Assembly (NCBI RefSeq): GCF_031143425.1
Contig: NC_090440.1
Location: forward strand, 342,367,844-342,431,843
DNA length: 64,000 bases
Reading direction: 5' to 3'
From: Pleurodeles waltl
Lineage: Eukaryota; Chordata; Amphibia; Caudata; Salamandridae
The position numbers and the translations under genes were made by a program. Positions 46,647 to 57,640 of the stretch are shown here, piece by piece (the first letter of the stretch is position 1; the number at the start of each line of letters is the position of its first letter). Below the pieces are notes generated by a model. The model was not told where the DNA came from. It did no database searches and saw nothing but the letters and a program-made list of their open reading frames with translations.

Positions 46647-47125
46647 CACCTGAGAGACTGTGACCTTGCACTCCCCAAGATCTGCATCACTGGGCACGAT
46701 GCCCCCTCCAGAACGAGTGGAGATGTCATCCACTCACCTCATACTCCCCAGGATGAAGCTCACAGGTCATAATACCCCCTCCAGAACCAGTGGAGATGCC
46801 ATCCACTCACCCCATCCTCCCCAGGATGAAGCTCACAGGGCACGATGCCCCCTCCAGAACCAGTGGGCAAGTCACCCACTGGTTCTAAGACTGTGGCCTT
46901 GCACTCCCCAGGACAGAGTAATGGGCTTGTTGCCCCCTCCAGAGCCAGTGGGCAAGTCACCCACTTGAGAGACTGTGGCCTTGCACTCCCCAGGACAGAG
47001 TTATGGGCATGTTGCCCTCTCCAGAGCCAGTGGGCAAGTCCCCCACTTGAGAGACTGTGGCCATGCACGCCCCAGGACAAAGGTCACAGGGCATGTTGCC
47101 CCCTCCAGGACCAGTGGCATTGTAC
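46647..47125 (+). repeat. 82-bp tandem array, copy A
   Basis: About five to six imperfect units starting GAGAGACTGTGGCCTTGCACTCCCCAGGA and containing CCAGTGGGCAAGTCACCCACT. Starts at 46965 and 47047 are 82 bases apart. The unit is homologous to the 65-bp array at 57338-57640 of copy B. Confidence 0.85.
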
Positions 47126-47926
47126 CTGAGGTGCCCCTCATTCCCCGTCCCCCTAAGGGGGCTGCCTATTTTCTAACTGATGACCCTGCAGTGTTCTCTC
47201 TGTTGTTGTTGCAGGAGTAAAATTGGGCCTTGGACTTTGTAATGTGGCCCTGTGGCCCAAGAACATTGAGGACAGGGCAGTGTCCTTACTTTTGTAAATA
47301 TGTATATACTTTTTTATTTCGATGCACGTATTGCTACTGTTTTATCTTATTACACTTTTTTTACTCTATTTTAGTTGTCCTTGCATTATTCCTGAGAGTT
47401 ACGGGGTAAATATGTTATGTTGCTGCATCTGCTTGTATGCATGGTGTTGGGGTGGGGGGTGTTGCGTGTGTGTATCACTCTCTTTTTCCTCCCTCCCTCC
47501 CCTGTGTGCTAGGCAGCTGTACTCACTGTGGTCGTCTTCCCCGTTGTAGCGGAGCAGCACGTAGAAGAGCATGGGGAAGACATGCAGCTCGGGCTCCATG
47601 GCGCGTCGTTGTTCCCTAAGTCTCCACAGGTGAGTCGTTTCCTTTCTGTGCAGTGTTTCCACCAGGCTTTTGATGTCGTTCGTACCGCCCCGGAAAAGGT
47701 AGTGGATTGGTGTGTCTTAATACAGTGGGCAGAACATTGGCTTCCACCTGGCTGTAGGCGGTTACTGCTGTGGTGCCTTTTGCTTCCACCCTGGCGGTCA
47801 GTGCGTTAAAGTGGCTGTCTGTCTGAGCTGTTTCCGCCATGGTCATAATTTGACGGTATTTACCGCCAGCCTGTTGGCGGTATTACCGCCACTTTATCAC
47901 CAACCGCCAGGATTGTAATGACCCCC

Positions 47927-48846
47927 TTAGTTGTTTATTTGTGACAACTACAACTTGCATCTTCTTTCCTGAGAGGGGTAATTATGGGACATTTGGGGGG
48001 TTATTCTAACTTTGGAGGAGTGTTAATCCGTCCCAAAAGTGACGGTAAAGTGACGGATATACCACCAGCCGTATTACGAGTTCCATAGGATATAATGGAC
48101 TCGTAATACGGCTGGTGGTAAATCCGTCACTTTTCCGTCACTTTTGGGACGGATTAACACCTCCTCCAAAGTTAGAATAACCCCCTATATGTTCTGACAG
48201 TGGAAGGGGTAGCTCCTGATGAAAAAATGACACTTGGTGGTCATTGACCTAACTTTATACAAATGGTCACTTTGGTCTTTCACTAAGACTGCACCAGGAC
48301 ACATTCTTCCTCCCCCTTAGGCATTGTCATTGGGATTGGTCAGAAATACATTTCTCATTTTCAAATATGGGAGCTGTTGAAATGGGTTCTGATCTTGGAA
48401 TGATTTGAATTTGCTCTTAGTATCTGAGTCATATTTAATCTGGGATTACCCATACATTGTGGGGCCATTAGAGCGTATGCCACTTGCATCATAGGAACTC
48501 GAGATACAAGAATTTGCATATGTGCTTGATTTACCCCTTGTATTTGGCCAGACTCACTCATTTGCTTTGGATTCTTTCTACATCACTATCCCAATGCTCC
48601 AGCTTGTTAAAATAGTGACAACGAGTTGTTTTCTTCAACGTTGCAATATCTATTCCTGAATTCATATCAACCAAAACACTTTGACCTCTACCCTCTGAAA
48701 TACCAACTCCACCTGTGCCAATTGAACTCTAACCTGTAAACCAACATTTTGCACTCCACCAGCATTTCCTCCATGAGATTGATTCTGATCATTTCCTGCT
48801 CATCACTAGAATAGTTTAATACCTCAGGGTCTCATTTAAAGATTTT
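47927..48846 (-). pseudogene. Older-ERV protease N-part and nucleocapsid piece (split by a MITE)
   Basis: Minus-strand traces from right to left: a nucleocapsid-like fragment (HYFNKLEHW, about 48600), a Met/Gln-rich linker frame at 48561-48361 (SESGQIQGVNQ) matching the linker of the younger ERV, a protease active-site trace (SGATPSTVRT, about 48190-48230), and LPLSG at 47965-47985 beyond the MITE at 47996-48185. Multiple stops. The piece ends where Harbinger copy A starts. Confidence 0.65.
47996..48185. mobile_element. Palindromic MITE, second copy
   Basis: Begins GGGGGTTATTCTAACTTTGG and ends with its complement. It is nearly identical to 29438-29628, with one long palindrome centred on TATAATGGACTCG. 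The flanks (TTG, TAT) no longer show a clean 3-bp duplication. Inserted in the protease trace of the older ERV. Confidence 0.85.
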
Positions 48847-49436
48847 GGGGTCATTCTGACCTCGGCGGTAAAAGCCGCTTACCGCCGGTCAGAAGGCCGC
48901 CACAATACCGCCGTGGCCGTGGTCAGCCGCCACGGACATTCTGACCCACAACTGCAAAACCTCAAAAAATCCGCCCTCCACTGCAGTCCGCCACATCAGC
49001 GGCCAGCGGTAAACTGGAGAAGACCAAACCTCCACCGCCGCGCCAACAGAAATACACCCATCCCATTATGACCCGCAAATCCACGCGGCGGTCATTCAAC
49101 CGCGGTATTCCATTGGCGGTACACACCGCCGCGGTCAAAATACACACACCTTTACAAACCCCTACCACATTGGACAATTTGAAAGGCACACACCTGAAAC
49201 ACATACACACACCACTCCCACACATCCAATACCATATAGAACACACACCCACATCACCCACAAACCCCTACCAACAAAAACCAGAGACGAAGGAGAGAGA
49301 GACACATCAGAGAATAGATAGCCAGACACACAGAGGCACACCACAACATCACACACACCACATAGAAGCACAAAGCACCACACACCAACACACACATCAT
49401 CACATACACCACCCCACACCTCATACACACCACCCC

Positions 49437-50937
49437 ATGGCACCACAAAGGCACCCACGCTTTTCGGACCAAGAACTCCGGGTCATGGTGGAGGAAATCA
49501 TAAGAGTGGAACCCCAGCTCTTCGGCTCACAGGTTCAGCACACCACCATAGCAAGGAAGGCAGAGCTCTGGCAGCGGATCGTGGACAGGGTCAACGCGGT
49601 GGGACAGCATCCCAGAAATAGGGACGACATCCGCAAACGATGGAACGACCTACGGGGGAAGGTGCGATCGATGGTCTCGCGACACAACATCGCAGTGCAG
49701 AAGACTGGCGGGGGACCCCCACCCACTCCACCCGAATTCACAGCATGGGAGCAAGAGGTACTAAACATCCTGCATCCTGATGGCCTCGCTGGAGTACACG
49801 GAGGAATGGACTCTGGTAAGTACAAGGCCAACCACTTCAGCCCCCCCCCCAGCATGCTAACCCCCACCCTCACCCCCAACCCCCCAGCACACATCCTCCC
49901 TGAGAATGTCTCTCCAGCACAACCCACCCAACACCAACCCCTGCATGCCATCCCCAAACTATGGACACCCATCACCTAAGCATGACCACTGCACATACCC
50001 ATCCCCCCCCCACAAAACACCCTCACAACACCTCCCCCAAGGGAATGCCAGCACTGGGGGACAAGGGCACCCATAAACCGAAAACGCAAGCTAATGCACA
50101 CACAGAAACAATAACCATACCCTCTTACCCCATGCAGGACCCGAACGACAACACACCGGTCAGGAGGGACCAGAAATGTCCATCCCACCCCCGGAGCAGG
50201 CCCCTAGTGATGACAGCAGCTCTGTCGACCTGGACCCTGATGACCAGCCCGGACCATCGGGGACCTCTGGGCAGTCGGTTCCCCTCACCCAGACACAGGC
50301 CACTGCAGACCCAACCCCCTCTGGGAACAACAGCACAGCTCCCACCCAGCGGGCCCATGCCTCTGTCTCTAGGACAGGTCAAGCAGCGGTGTGTCTACCA
50401 CTACAGGGCCCCCAGGGTAACCCACCAACCCAACAACAACAGGGACCTGGGGGCAGTGGGAGTGGGCACACCGTCCAGGGGACAGAGGCCAAGGGAAACA
50501 GGGCAACTCGGAGGGCTGCTGTGCGACAGGGGGGGGAGGAGAGGCCCAGGGAACCCACTCTCCAAGAGGCCCTCACCACCATCATGGCAGCCTACCACCA
50601 CTCACAAGAGACGATGGTGACGGTACTGGCCAGGTTCCAGGAGATCCAGGCACAGCAGGAGCAACGCTACATGGGGTTCAGCGACCAACTCACCAACATC
50701 TCAACCGCTATGGGGAGCATAGTCCAGGCCCTGAACCGTATAGAGGACACGTTTCGGGACCATGTGGCATCACACAGGGCCCCTGTCACTAGCCAGGAAC
50801 AGGAACAGCCTACCACCTCCGCCGGCGCTAGTGGACAGGAGGCCCCACCACAACGACAGACCACCAGAACCCCACCTCCTTCTGAACAACAACCACCCCG
50901 CAAAAGGAGCCTGAGATCAAAAAAACCAACAGAGTAG
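49437..50937 (+). CDS. Myb-1: Myb/SANT-like Harbinger accessory protein, two exons
   Basis: Exon 1 is 49437-49815 and exon 2 is 50138-50937. The donor G|GTAAGT and the acceptor CATGCAG|GA give an in-frame junction and a 392-residue product. Exon 1 encodes MAPQRHPRFSDQELRVMVEE and IRKRWNDLRGKVRSM, a Myb/SANT-type DNA-binding domain over about residues 8-85. Exon 2 starts Pro/Ser/Gln-rich, then has a helical coil (about LQEALTTIMAAYHHSQ to ALNRIEDTF) and a basic end RKRSLRSKK that could be a nuclear signal. In the Harbinger family the Myb-like partner carries transposase into the nucleus and to the terminal repeats; that role is inferred. An AATAAA follows at 51152. No stop or frameshift is seen. 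Confidence 0.85.
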
Positions 50938-51151
50938 GATGTCAAGACCCCCGCCAGCATCACATACCCCCTGAAGTCCTCCCACTGTTCAACATTGCCA
51001 CCCTGTCAAACCTTGAACTGTCCCTGCTCCATCCTGCCACAGGCATATGGACAATGCACCTGTGAGACTGAGAACTGGACTCTCCCATGGACATTACTCC
51101 ACCCCCACCCATCACTGTTTCACTATCATGTACCAATATCTATGCACTAAT

Positions 51152-51157
51152 AATAAA
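51152..51157 (+). promoter_or_regulatory. AATAAA poly(A) signal of Myb-1
   Basis: Plus-strand AATAAA about 215 bases after the Myb-1 stop, in a region that converges with the transposase 3' end. Confidence 0.6.
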
Positions 51158-51439
51158 TCACACATTGCACTGAAATCAATCAGGACTCAGCCTGTCTTAT
51201 TTACAAATGTATGACACATTACATATCACTTACGTATTTTTAACATTGTGAATTACACATACCGAGGTAACTTAGCATTAGTCCATGGGCCAACCAAGCC
51301 GAGGTCACGCAGTGGCTCATACAGCACAGAAAAGGGAAGGGAAAATCAAACATCATGTTTATAGTTCTGGGGGGAAATCGACAAAGTTGAGATGCAGGAG
51401 GCTTTCAGGAAATGTAAAATGGCATGGGTGATTATTACC

Positions 51440-52515
51440 TGTGTGCTACTGGAAATACTGTTCTATTACTATCCCTGTTGTCTGTGTCGTCCTCTGAGTC
51501 TTCCTCCTCTTCACTCTCCGCAGGCTCCACAGCTGCTTCAACACCACCATCTGCACCATCCTCCTGCAGGAAAGGAACCTGACGTCGCAATGCCAGATTG
51601 TGAAAGCATACAGCAGGCCACGATGATATGGCACACTTTCTTTGGTGAGTACATCAGGGATCCCCCTGTCATATGCAGGCACCTAAACCTGGCCTTCAGG
51701 AGGCCAAAGGTCCTTTCGATGATCCTCCTAGTTCGCCCATGGGCCTCATTGTACCGTTCCTCTGCCCTGGTCCGGGGATTCCTCACTGGGGTCAGTAGCC
51801 AAGGCAGGTTGGGGTAACCAGAGTCACCAATTAGCCACACACGTTGTCTCTGTAGCTGCTCCATCACATAGGGGATGCTGCTATTTCGCATAACATACGC
51901 GTCATGCACTGACCCTGGGAACTTGGCATTTACATGGGAGATGTACTGGTCAGCCAAACAGACCACCTGGACATTCATCGAATGATAACTTTTTCTGTTT
52001 CTGTACACCTGCTCATCGTCTTTTGGGGGTACCAAAGCCACATGGGTCCCATCAATGGCACCAATGATGTTGGGGATATGTCCAAGGGCATAGAAATCAC
52101 CCTTCACTGTAGGCAAGTCACCCTCCTCTGGGAAAATGATGTAGCTCCGCATGAGTTTCATCAGGGCAGACAACACTCTGCTCAAAATCTTTGAAAACAT
52201 AGGCTGAGACATTCCAGATGACATGGCCACTGTTGTCTGGAATGACCCACTTGCCAAAAAATGGAGGACGGACAAAACCTGCACCAGAGGGGGAATCCCT
52301 GTGGGTTGGCGGATGGGGGACATCAGGGCTGGCTCCAGCTGGGCACACAGTTCATGGATAGTGGCACGGTCAAGTCTGTATCGAAGTATTATATGGCGTT
52401 CTTCCATTGTCGACAGGTCCACCAGCGGTCGGTACACGCGAGGATTCGTCCTTCTCCTCACAAGTCCCAGCGGACGGTGCCTAGGAAGGACAACATGGAG
52501 CACAGAGTCAGGCAA
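51440..52515 (-). pseudogene. HARBI1-type transposase, copy B, one-base frameshift near C terminus
   Basis: Open from 52515 to 51538. The likely start is the internal Met of STMEERHIILRYRL (residue 37 of the open frame); the upstream ATG is possible. Motifs: PPLVQVLSVLHFLASGSF, NIIGAIDGTHVALVPP (first Asp, residue 155), KFPGSVHDAY, WLIGDSGYP (Asp 231), and HGRTRRIIERTFGLLKARF (Glu 267), the DDE triad of the PIF/Harbinger superfamily. Near 51603 an extra A (plus strand GAAAG) shifts the frame: copy A reads CMLHSLALRR here, copy B reads MLSQSG and soon stops. Beyond it, a shifted frame still encodes LRRQVPFLQED and an acidic tail. The catalytic core is intact; only the C terminus is changed, so activity is uncertain. 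Confidence 0.88.
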
Positions 52516-52747
52516 ACCACAGGTACGTACAGACAGCTTGCACAGTTAAAGAATGGCAATGGGTTGAAAGGCGTGTATGTGTGGCAATGCAAGGCCTAGG
52601 CCTGTGTGTCGCAGTCAAAATTAAGCCATGTAGGCCCTTGAAATGGCGGCTGCCTGACCTGTGAAGTGGGACAATGGGATGTGAGGTCAATGCGCTGGCG
52701 GGGCACACCGTGGCGGTAGGCGGTCGAAGACCGCGGCGCAAAGCCGC

Positions 52748-52786
52748 ATTGGTTAACATTGAACCCTATGGGTTTCAGGAGCCAAT
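52748..52786. promoter_or_regulatory. Paired CCAAT boxes between transposase and Myb-2, copy B
   Basis: ATTGG at 52748-52752 and CCAAT at 52782-52786, in the roughly 430-base interval between the divergent transposase and Myb-2 genes. Same motifs and same 34-base offset as in copy A. Just downstream is a GC-rich duplicated segment (GGTACGCACCGCCGC twice, about 52809-52838). Confidence 0.5.
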
Positions 52787-52943
52787 GACGATGTGCGCCG
52801 GCGGTCGCGGTACGCACCGCCGCGGTACGCACCGCCGCGGGCGTGACCGCCATTTCCTAGCTGATTGATCACTCGAGACCTGATCATCCACAGGAGAGGA
52901 CCTATAATGCAAGTGCTGCTGTGACCTCGGTCTGGAAGTGACA

Positions 52944-55249
52944 ATGGCTGCTGCGACTGGGGAAAGGGCCCCTGCCTTCACGTCTGAAGAGTTGGAGAAG
53001 CTCGTGGATGGGGTCCTCCCCCAGTATGCGCTACTCTACGGTCCTCCAGACCAACAAGTGAGTACACCGGGTGCACATGGAATGGGCTATGCCTGTGTGG
53101 ATTGGGGTGGATGTAAGTTGGTGGGGTGGGGGGCGAATGAGGAGTGCAACGCACGACAGATGAGAGCATGTGCCATATGGCAAAGTTGGTGGGGGGGGGG
53201 CAATCACATCTAACATGCAGGTCATTGATGATTTCCTCCTTTCCACCCTGTACATGTCAAATAGGTCAGCGCCCATCAGAAGATCGAGATCGAGAAGGAA
53301 GTCCGGAACTTGGGGGTCCACAACAGACGGGGCACCCACTGCCGCAAGAGGTGGGAGGACATCCGCCGCGGAACAAGGAAGACCGCAGAAACACTGCTGG
53401 GGATGGCCTCCCAACCTAGGAGGGGTGCCAGTCGCACCATGAGCCCCCTGATGTCCCGGATCCTGGCGGTGGCCTACCCTGAATTGGATGGGCGCTTTAA
53501 GACATCACAGCAGACACAAGGGGGTGAGTATCAGCACATTCTCCTATCTTTCTGCGCAGTGGAGGCATCTGGGTGGACGAGGAGGGCTGTGGGTGACATT
53601 AGGCCAGGGCGCTTTCTGTAGTGTAGTCCTCTCCCTTAGGCATGGCCCTGTGCCCCCGGCCCCCAACTCTGTAGGGTGACAAGTACAGCCATTGATGGTC
53701 CAGCATCACCCATGTGCGCGTTTGACGTCTCTTGGCCTGTTGTCCTAGTCAGTAGTACTGAGTAGTGTACCCCGAATGCGCGGCTTAGTGCATGAGGCTC
53801 CTGTGTCTGTCCTCTCCGCCAACGGTGTTGACATTGCATGCACTCAACCTGGTCTTCTTTTTTCTCCCCCCACCCTTTCTCTTCATCTTCTTGTGCATGT
53901 GTGCATTAGCATCATCAGGCGGAGGAGATTTGGCATCGGAGCACGAGGGAGCTGCAGGACACAAGGCCCCGGTGGGCCCAGGAACAGACACCGAGGGCAC
54001 CAGTGATCCGGAGGGCGAGGGTAGCACCACAACGGGGACCGGTGGTGACACCAGCGACTCAGACACGTCCTCGGATGGGAGCTCCCTAGCGGTGGCGGCA
54101 ACATCCGGGCCCCCCGCCTCTACAGGTACAGCCGCCACCCAGCGCACCAGCACCGCCCTCCCAGCAGCCCCTCAGCCTACGCTCCGTGCCCGCTCGCCCA
54201 GGAAGGCGCGCGTCTCCTTCGCCCCAGGCACCTCAGCCCCTGCCCCTGTTGCCCCTGCTGCCCTCAGTGCGGAGCTCATTGACCTGGTGAGGACGCTCAT
54301 TGTTGGGCAGACGACCCTTTTGAATGCCATCCAGGGTGTGCAAAGGGAGGTGCAACAGAGTAATGCGTACCTGGAGGGCATTCATTCGGGTCAGGCTGCC
54401 CATCAACGAGCGTTCACTGCTCTGGCCTCATCACTGACGGCAGCCATTGTCCCTGTTTCCAGCCTCCCTCTTCTTACTGCCTCCAGCCTGTCTCTGTCTC
54501 CTGTTCCTCAGCCTATCCCATCCACACCATCAGACCAGCCTGCACACACCTCAACACCCAAGAGCAGCTCATCCAGACACAAGCACCACAGATCCCACAA
54601 ACACTCACCCAAGCAACACACAGATGCAGACATTCCAGCAGTCATAACCACCTCTGTGTCCCCCTCCTCCTCGTCTCCCTCCTCCCTCCCTGTGACGTCT
54701 ACACTCACACCTGCATGCACCCCAACATCAGCCAGTGCTTCCATCACCACCTCACCCTCCAGTACAGTCCACACTCGTGCAGTCACCACCCCCACTGCCA
54801 TTAACATGTCCCCTGTGTCCTCTCCCACTGTGTCTGTCACCCCCTCTTCCAAGACACACAAACGCAGGCAGACACCCACCCAACAGCCATCCACCTCACG
54901 TCAGCCTACAGCACCAGCACCTTCACCCAATGACAGCACACCTGACTCTCCTACAACCACATCCTCTTCCTCCACTCCCATCACCACTTCTCCTACCCTT
55001 TACCTTGGACCTAAAAAGCTTTTCCTGGCTAATCTTAACCTCTTTCCCTCCGATGAGCTCCCCCCTCCATCTGCAAAGAGTCCCAAGAGCACCGCAGCCA
55101 CCACCAGCCCAGCTTCAAGTGTCACTGTTGTGCATGGGTTCTGGAGTCCACCCTTTGCCAGCAGTGACACATCGATCAGCAGCAAGGACACGTCCAGCCC
55201 CCCCCGGCAAGAGGACCCGCTAAAACAAGGGCTGCCGTGCGAGGACTGA
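52944..55249 (+). CDS. Myb-2: second Myb-like protein, three exons
   Basis: Exons 52944-53057, 53265-53523 and 53910-55249. Donors GTGAGT, acceptors AATAG and CATTAG; the junctions keep frame and give about 570 residues. Exon 1 starts MAAATGERAPAFTSEELEKL; exon 2 continues with GTHCRKRWEDIRRGTRKT. Together they form a Myb/SANT-like domain with the same F-(S/T)-x-x-EL ... KRW-x-D-x-R pattern as Myb-1, but with an intron inside it. Exon 3 has an acidic Ser/Thr part, RARSPRKARVSFAPGTS, a helical stretch LIDLVRTLIVGQTTLLNAI, then a long Ser/Thr/Pro-rich region and a short motif KKLFLANLNLFP. The stop at 55249 follows a run of eight C near 55200; lysine-rich coding-like sequence goes on in other frames, so the original C terminus may have been longer. 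Function unknown; DNA binding is inferred. Confidence 0.75.
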
Positions 55250-55516
55250 CAGGGCTGCCCCCAAGGAGCAATGTGCGGCCACTTCACCAGCCACACCATC
55301 TAGGGGAGGCAAGGGCCCGAGAGCCCCATCAAAGGAGCGGAAGGGCAGCAGGAGCGCGGAGAAGGTGGACCCCACATGTCACATCCCAGCTGGGAAGGAG
55401 GACACTAAAGAGGCCAGGAGTCCGTCCCCGAAGGGTCCAGAAACGTCACGGTCCGAGGGCAACTGAGCAGGGAGTCCAGGCCAGGTCTGGCTCCCTTGAC
55501 CTGCTGGATGAGCACC

Positions 55517-56447
55517 GCTGAACAGGGCCCCGCCGTGAAGATAGGCACCGCTGAACAGGGCCCGCCGTGCAGAAGAGCACCGCTGAACAGGGCCCGCGGT
55601 GCAGAAGAGCACCGCTGAACAGGGCCCCGCCGTGAAGATAGGCACCGCTGAAGAGGGCCCGCCGTGCAGAAGAGCACTGCTGAAGAGGGCCCCGCCGTGA
55701 AGATAGGCACCGCTGAAGAGGGCCCCGCCGTGAAGATAGGCACCGCTGAAGAGGGCCCCGCCGTGAAGATAGGCACCGCTGAAGAGGGCCCCGCCATGCA
55801 GAAGAGCACCGCTGAACAGGGCCCGCCGTGCAGAAGAGCACCGCTGAACATGGCCCCGCCGTGCAGAAGAGCACCGCTGAACAGGGCCCGCCGTGCAGAA
55901 GTGCACCGCTGAACAGGGCCCCGCCGTGAAGATAGGCACCGCTGAAGAGGGCCCGCCGTGCAGAAGAGCACCGCTGAAGAGGGCCCTGCCGTGAAGATAG
56001 GCACCGCTGAAGAGGGCCCGCCGTGCAGAAGAGCACCGCTGAAGAGGGCCCCTCCGTGAAGATAGGCACCGCTGAAGAGGGCCCCGCCTTGAAGATAGGC
56101 ACCGCTGAAGAGGGCCCCGCCGTGCAGAAGAGCACCGCTGAACAGGGCCCGCGTTGCAGAAGAGCACCGCTGAACAGGGCCCCACCGTGCAGAAGAGCAC
56201 CGCTGAACAGGGCCCGCCGTGCAGAAGAGCACCGCTGAACAGGGCCCCGCCGTGCAGAAGAGCACCGCTGAACAGGGCCCGCGGTGCAGAAGAGCACCGC
56301 TGAACAGGGCCCGCGGTGCAGAAGAGCACCGCTGAACAGGGACCCGCCGTGAAGATAGGCACCGCTGAAGAGGGCCCGCCCTGCAGAAGAGCACCGCTGA
56401 AGAGGGCCCCGCCGTGAAGATAGGCACCGCTGAAGAGGGCCCCGCCA
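55517..56447. repeat. 32-33-bp minisatellite, about 28 units
   Basis: Units alternate between GCACCGCTGAAGAGGGCCCCGCCGTGAAGATAG and AGCACCGCTGAACAGGGCCCGCCGTGCAGAAG. Stop-free units leave all three minus-strand frames open for around 330-350 codons; these are array artefacts unless shown otherwise. Confidence 0.93.
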
Positions 56448-56452
56448 TCTCA

Positions 56453-57255
56453 AGGACCGCTCCGCTGGGCCCTTCTTCTCAAGCACCGCTCCGCTGGGCC
56501 CTTCATCTCAAGCACCGCTCCGCTGGCCCCTTCTTCTCAAGCACCGCTCCTCTGGGCCGTTCTTCTCAAGCACCGCTCCGCTGGGCCCTTCTTCTCAAGC
56601 ACCGCTCCGCTGGGCACCGCCATCTCAAGCACCGCTCCGCTGGGCACCGCCGTCTCAAGCACCGCTCCGCTGGGTCCTTCATCTCAAACACCGCTCCGCT
56701 GGGCACCGCCGTCTCAAGCACCGCTCCGCTGGGCCCTTCATCTCAAGCACCGCTCCGCTGGGCACCGCCGTCTCAGGCACCGCTCCGCTGGGCCCTTCAT
56801 CTCAAGCACCGCTCCGCTGGGCACCGCCGTCTCAAGCACCGCTCCGCTGGGCCCTTCATCTCAAGCACCGCTCCGCTGGGCACCGCCGTCTCAAGCACCG
56901 CTCCGCTGGGCCCTTCATCTCAAGCACCGCTCCGCTGGGCCCTTCATCTCAAGCACCGCTCCGGTGGGCACCGCCGTCTCAGGCACCGCTCCGCTGGGCC
57001 CTTCATCTCAAGCACCGCTCCGCTGGGCACCGCCGTCTCAAGCACCGCTCCGCTGGGCACCGCCGTCTCAAGCACCGCTCCGCTGGGCCCTTCATCTCAA
57101 GCACCGCTCCGCTGGGCACCGCCGTCTCAAGCACCACTCCGCTGGGCCCTTCATCTCAATCACCGCTCCGCTGGGCACCGCCGTCTCAAGCACGGCTCCG
57201 CTGGGCCCTTCTTCTCAAGCACCGCTCCGCTGGGCACCGCCGTCTCAAGCACTGT
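56453..57255. repeat. 29-30-bp minisatellite, about 27 units
   Basis: Unit CTCAAGCACCGCTCCGCTGGGCACCGCCGT (30) alternating with a 29-base form ending CCCTTCAT. It shares the GCACCGCT core with the preceding array, so the two are probably related by divergence. One plus-strand frame stays open for about 300 codons through it (56414-57316). Confidence 0.93.
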
Positions 57256-57337
57256 TTATGGTTCACTGTGCCCACCATGCCTCCTCCATGACCAGTGGAG
57301 ACTGTCATCCACCTGATGGACTGTGGCTGTAGAGACA

Positions 57338-57640
57338 TTGAGAGACTGTGGCTTTGCACTCCCCAGGATGGTACAGTGGGCAGCCCACCCACTGTAGAGA
57401 CATTGAGAGACTGTGGCTTTGCACTCCCCAGGATGGTACAGTGGGCAGCCCACCCACTGTAGAGACATTGAGAGACTGTGGCTTGGAACTCCCCAGGATG
57501 GTACAGTGGGCAGCCCACCCACTGTAGAGACATTGAGAGACTGTGGCTTGGCACTCCCCAGGATGGTACAGTGGGCAGCCCACCCACTGTAGAGACATTG
57601 AGAGACTGTGGCTTTGCACTCCCCAGGATGGTACAGTGGG
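57338..57640 (+). repeat. 65-bp tandem array, five units
   Basis: Units start TTGAGAGACTGTGGCTTTGCACTCCCCAGGATGG at 57338, 57403, 57468, 57533 and 57598. Homologous to the 82-bp array in copy A. Confidence 0.93.

Larger units (their letters stand above)
38604..47926 (+). mobile_element. Harbinger copy A, 5'-truncated and interrupted
   Basis: Homologous to copy B from about its position 50430 onward: remnant of Myb-1 exon 2, antisense transposase, Myb-2 gene, minisatellite, and the right terminal repeat ending GGATTGTAATGACCCCC at 47926. The first ~1.6 kb of the element is missing. All three genes carry disabling lesions. A 2.46-kb LTR (44183-46641) sits inside. The left junction abuts the inverted protease piece, which suggests that the lost 5' part went with a rearrangement. 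Confidence 0.85.

Noticed and set aside
48962..49472. Cys/Val-rich minus-strand frames opposite Myb-1
   Set aside because: Produced by the ACACAC-rich plus strand (reads as GTGTGT); antisense to a well-supported exon.
55379..56486. Three overlapping minus-strand frames of more than 320 codons as genes
   Set aside because: They exist because the tandem unit has no stop in any frame. No start context, domain or homologous frame in copy A.
56414..57316. 300-codon plus-strand frame (SSQAPLRWA repeats)
   Set aside because: Same artefact of a stop-free tandem unit.
55517..57640. CRISPR-like regular repeats
   Set aside because: Units are head-to-tail with no unique spacers, unit length drifts (29-33 and 65 bp), and the context is a eukaryotic transposon. 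They are minisatellites.
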